Below are positions 43,179 to 44,386 of a stretch of 44,386 bases of DNA, piece after piece. The position numbers and the translations under genes were made by a program. Below the pieces are notes generated by a model. That model saw only the letters and a program-made list of their open reading frames with translations. It was not told the DNA's origin and did no database searches. Within the stretch, counting starts at the first letter, position 1. Every line of letters begins with the position of its first letter. Origin of the DNA: Sphingobacterium composti (GTDB lineage Bacteria; Bacteroidota; Bacteroidia; Sphingobacteriales; Sphingobacteriaceae); assembly GCF_009829075.1 (NCBI RefSeq), contig NZ_WUQZ01000004.1:1-44386 (forward strand). Direction: 5' to 3'.

Positions 43179-44179
43179 TAATATTTTTTTCTTTTGGTGA
43201 CTTTATTATTCTTGTATTCATAGATGTAATCTTTATCTTCTGCTTTTCCGTTATTGTCAATAATTTTAAAAGTTTCTACATCAATGGTTTTTATAATACT
43301 TTTATTGGACAAACAGTACACTACAAAGTTATCTTTAGCCCAAAATTTATCAAGAATTTCAAAGCTCGCACCGTGCAAAGCCTTTTTAATAGTCTGTCCA
43401 TTAGCTATGTACACATTGTTTTTGTCTTTCGCATAATCAAACGAAGTCAAAGGTGGTTCAGAGATTTTTTCAAAAGTAGCTGCATCTGCTTTCTTGTAAA
43501 TTTTTCCAAACCAATACACATTGTTTTTATCTTTTGCCCATACGTCATTGATCACTTTAAATGTATTTGGATCTGAATTTTTTAATACCAATAATAACTC
43601 AGCATATCCACTATATTGATCGATTTTAGCAGTTGAACTTGCGTAATCATTGTATTGGTCTTTTGCATAATGGGTTTCGTTTCTTTCAGAAGTATATATA
43701 ATCTCAAAGGTACTCGGACTTTCTATTTTTGCAATTCTTCCGTTATACCAAATACCGTTTTTATCTTTTGCAAATAACTGATCGATAACCTCAAATGAGT
43801 CAGCATCAGCTTCTATTTTTTGAGAAAAGAAAAACACTTGATCTTTGTCTTTGGCATAAATGTAATTAAGCACTTTAAAGCTCTCATAATCCACATTATT
43901 GAGCCTTAAAAAACAATTTCCTCCAATTTTGTTGCCTCTTGATACATGTGAACTTATAGTTGGGTAATCATAAAAATTCCCATCATCTAGGAAATGATAA
44001 AATACGTCTTTTTTGTTGGTGTAATGATGCGTCGACAAGGGTATCAATTTACTATCAAAATCAGTGTCAAAATTCCACCAGGCATCCGCTTTTGGAAAGG
44101 TGTAAATGGAAAATAAGAATGCAGCAAAATTGGTAATTTGGAGTGCAACATATTTGGCAATAATAAATACACAATCCAT
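43178..44179 (-). CDS. DKNYY-repeat protein
   Basis: The 333-residue protein has a hydrophobic N-terminus (about 4-28) and then some six to seven repeats of about 35 residues of the pattern AKDKNxVYxxGxxIxxADxxTFEVIxx: AKDKDQVFFFSQKIEADADS, FAKDKNGIWYNGRIAKIESP, AKDKNNVYWFGKIYKKADAA and YAKDKNNVYIANGQTIKKAL. DKNYY proteins are common in Bacteroidota and Proteobacteria and sit near toxin or immunity loci, but have no assigned function. The start is 22 nt from the istB stop, so the original N-terminus may have been lost to the insertion. Confidence 0.85.
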   Translation of the reverse strand: MDCVFIIAKYVALQITNFAAFLFSIYTFPKADAWWNFDTDFDSKLIPLSTHHYTNKKDVFYHFLDDGNFYDYPTISSHVSRGNKIGGNCFLRLNNVDYESFKVLNYIYAKDKDQVFFFSQKIEADADSFEVIDQLFAKDKNGIWYNGRIAKIESPSTFEIIYTSERNETHYAKDQYNDYASSTAKIDQYSGYAELLLVLKNSDPNTFKVINDVWAKDKNNVYWFGKIYKKADAATFEKISEPPLTSFDYAKDKNNVYIANGQTIKKALHGASFEILDKFWAKDNFVVYCLSNKSIIKTIDVETFKIIDNNGKAEDKDYIYEYKNNKVTKRKKY

Positions 44180-44189
44180 TTCAAAAGTA

Positions 44190-44386
44190 TGCTATAAAAT
44201 TTATTTGTCCAAGAATGATTTTCTATTCTGCAATCTATAGCTTTCTCCTGTTAGATTTATGACTTCGCACCGAAACAAAATTCTATCTAAGAGTGCCGTT
44301 GCAATCACCTCATCTTCGAGTATTTTAGCCCATTCAGTTGGTTTCTTATTAGTGGTTACGATAATAGATGTTGATTCATATATTTG
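44190..44386 (-). mobile_element. IS21-family insertion sequence, right end (partial)
   Basis: The istB 3' end is 10-20 nt from non-IS sequence, as in IS21 elements. A possible terminus is TG at 44190-44191 (CA on the transposon strand). Without the other end the exact terminus and target duplication cannot be confirmed. Confidence 0.6.
44201..44386 (-). CDS. istB: IstB-like ATPase of an IS21-family element, C-terminal part
   Basis: The reading frame is open to the window edge and ends at 44201. The 61 visible residues ([58 protein letters not shown]) are the diagnostic C-terminus of IstB, the DnaA/RecA-like helper ATPase of IS21 transposition. The rest of istB and istA would lie to the right of the window. 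Confidence 0.93.
   Translation of the reverse strand, partial: QIYESTSIIVTTNKKPTEWAKILEDEVIATALLDRILFRCEVINLTGESYRLQNRKSFLDK

Overview
The window is a stretch of chromosome from a low-GC member of the Bacteroidota, most likely the family Sphingobacteriaceae (Sphingobacterium/Pedobacter-like). This rests on several signs: Bacteroidota-type promoters (TAnnTTTG -7 boxes) ahead of rplU, the cold-shock gene and others; almost no Shine-Dalgarno sites; characteristic families (DUF4954, DUF3857, DUF1573, DUF1080, the long form of NusB, a CarB without its allosteric domain); and the nusB-DUF1573-yajC-ybbR-coaE order. The genus is inferred from protein content alone.

Layout. 1-128: 3' end of a 5S rRNA and its terminators. 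226-5690: a three-gene RND efflux operon (adaptor, permease, TolC-like channel). 5946-9882: a secreted GH109-like oxidoreductase-fold glycosidase, a formylglycine-generating-enzyme-like lipoprotein and a beta-lactamase-fold serine hydrolase. 9970-15986 (minus strand): carB, a dipeptidyl peptidase IV and a secreted DUF1080 protein. 16047-17073: folB and an Hsp20 chaperone gene with a repeat-rich leader. 17127-21166 (minus): glmS with a tightly coupled DUF4954 gene. 21366-26408: a DNA end-joining operon (topoisomerase IB, Ku, LigD, DUF421 protein). 26409-26960: a repeat-filled intergenic region. 26961-30927: rplU-rpmA, a DEAD-box helicase, two unknown proteins and a cold-shock protein behind a long leader. 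30991-36797 (minus): an ABC half-exporter, two adjacent DUF3857 transglutaminase-fold proteins and tRNA-Ala(GGC). 36956-42398: a leucine-dehydrogenase-family protein, nusB, a DUF1573 lipoprotein, yajC, ybbR, coaE and a ligase-associated exonuclease. 42466-44386: a 39-residue membrane protein, a doubly frameshifted gene, a DKNYY-repeat protein and the 3' end of an IS21-type istB.

Most of the window is ordinary housekeeping and envelope DNA. The points I would look at again are: a leucine-dehydrogenase homologue whose catalytic lysine is a cysteine; paired 14-bp motifs plus a 12-bp tandem duplication in front of hsp20; an ABC exporter with a degenerate Walker B carboxylate and no partner gene; a transglutaminase-fold pair, one with and one without the catalytic cysteine; a zinc-ribbon-tailed DUF421 protein at the end of the NHEJ operon; and the decaying, IS-flanked DKNYY locus at the right edge. 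I did not find a clearly new multi-gene defence or mobile system.
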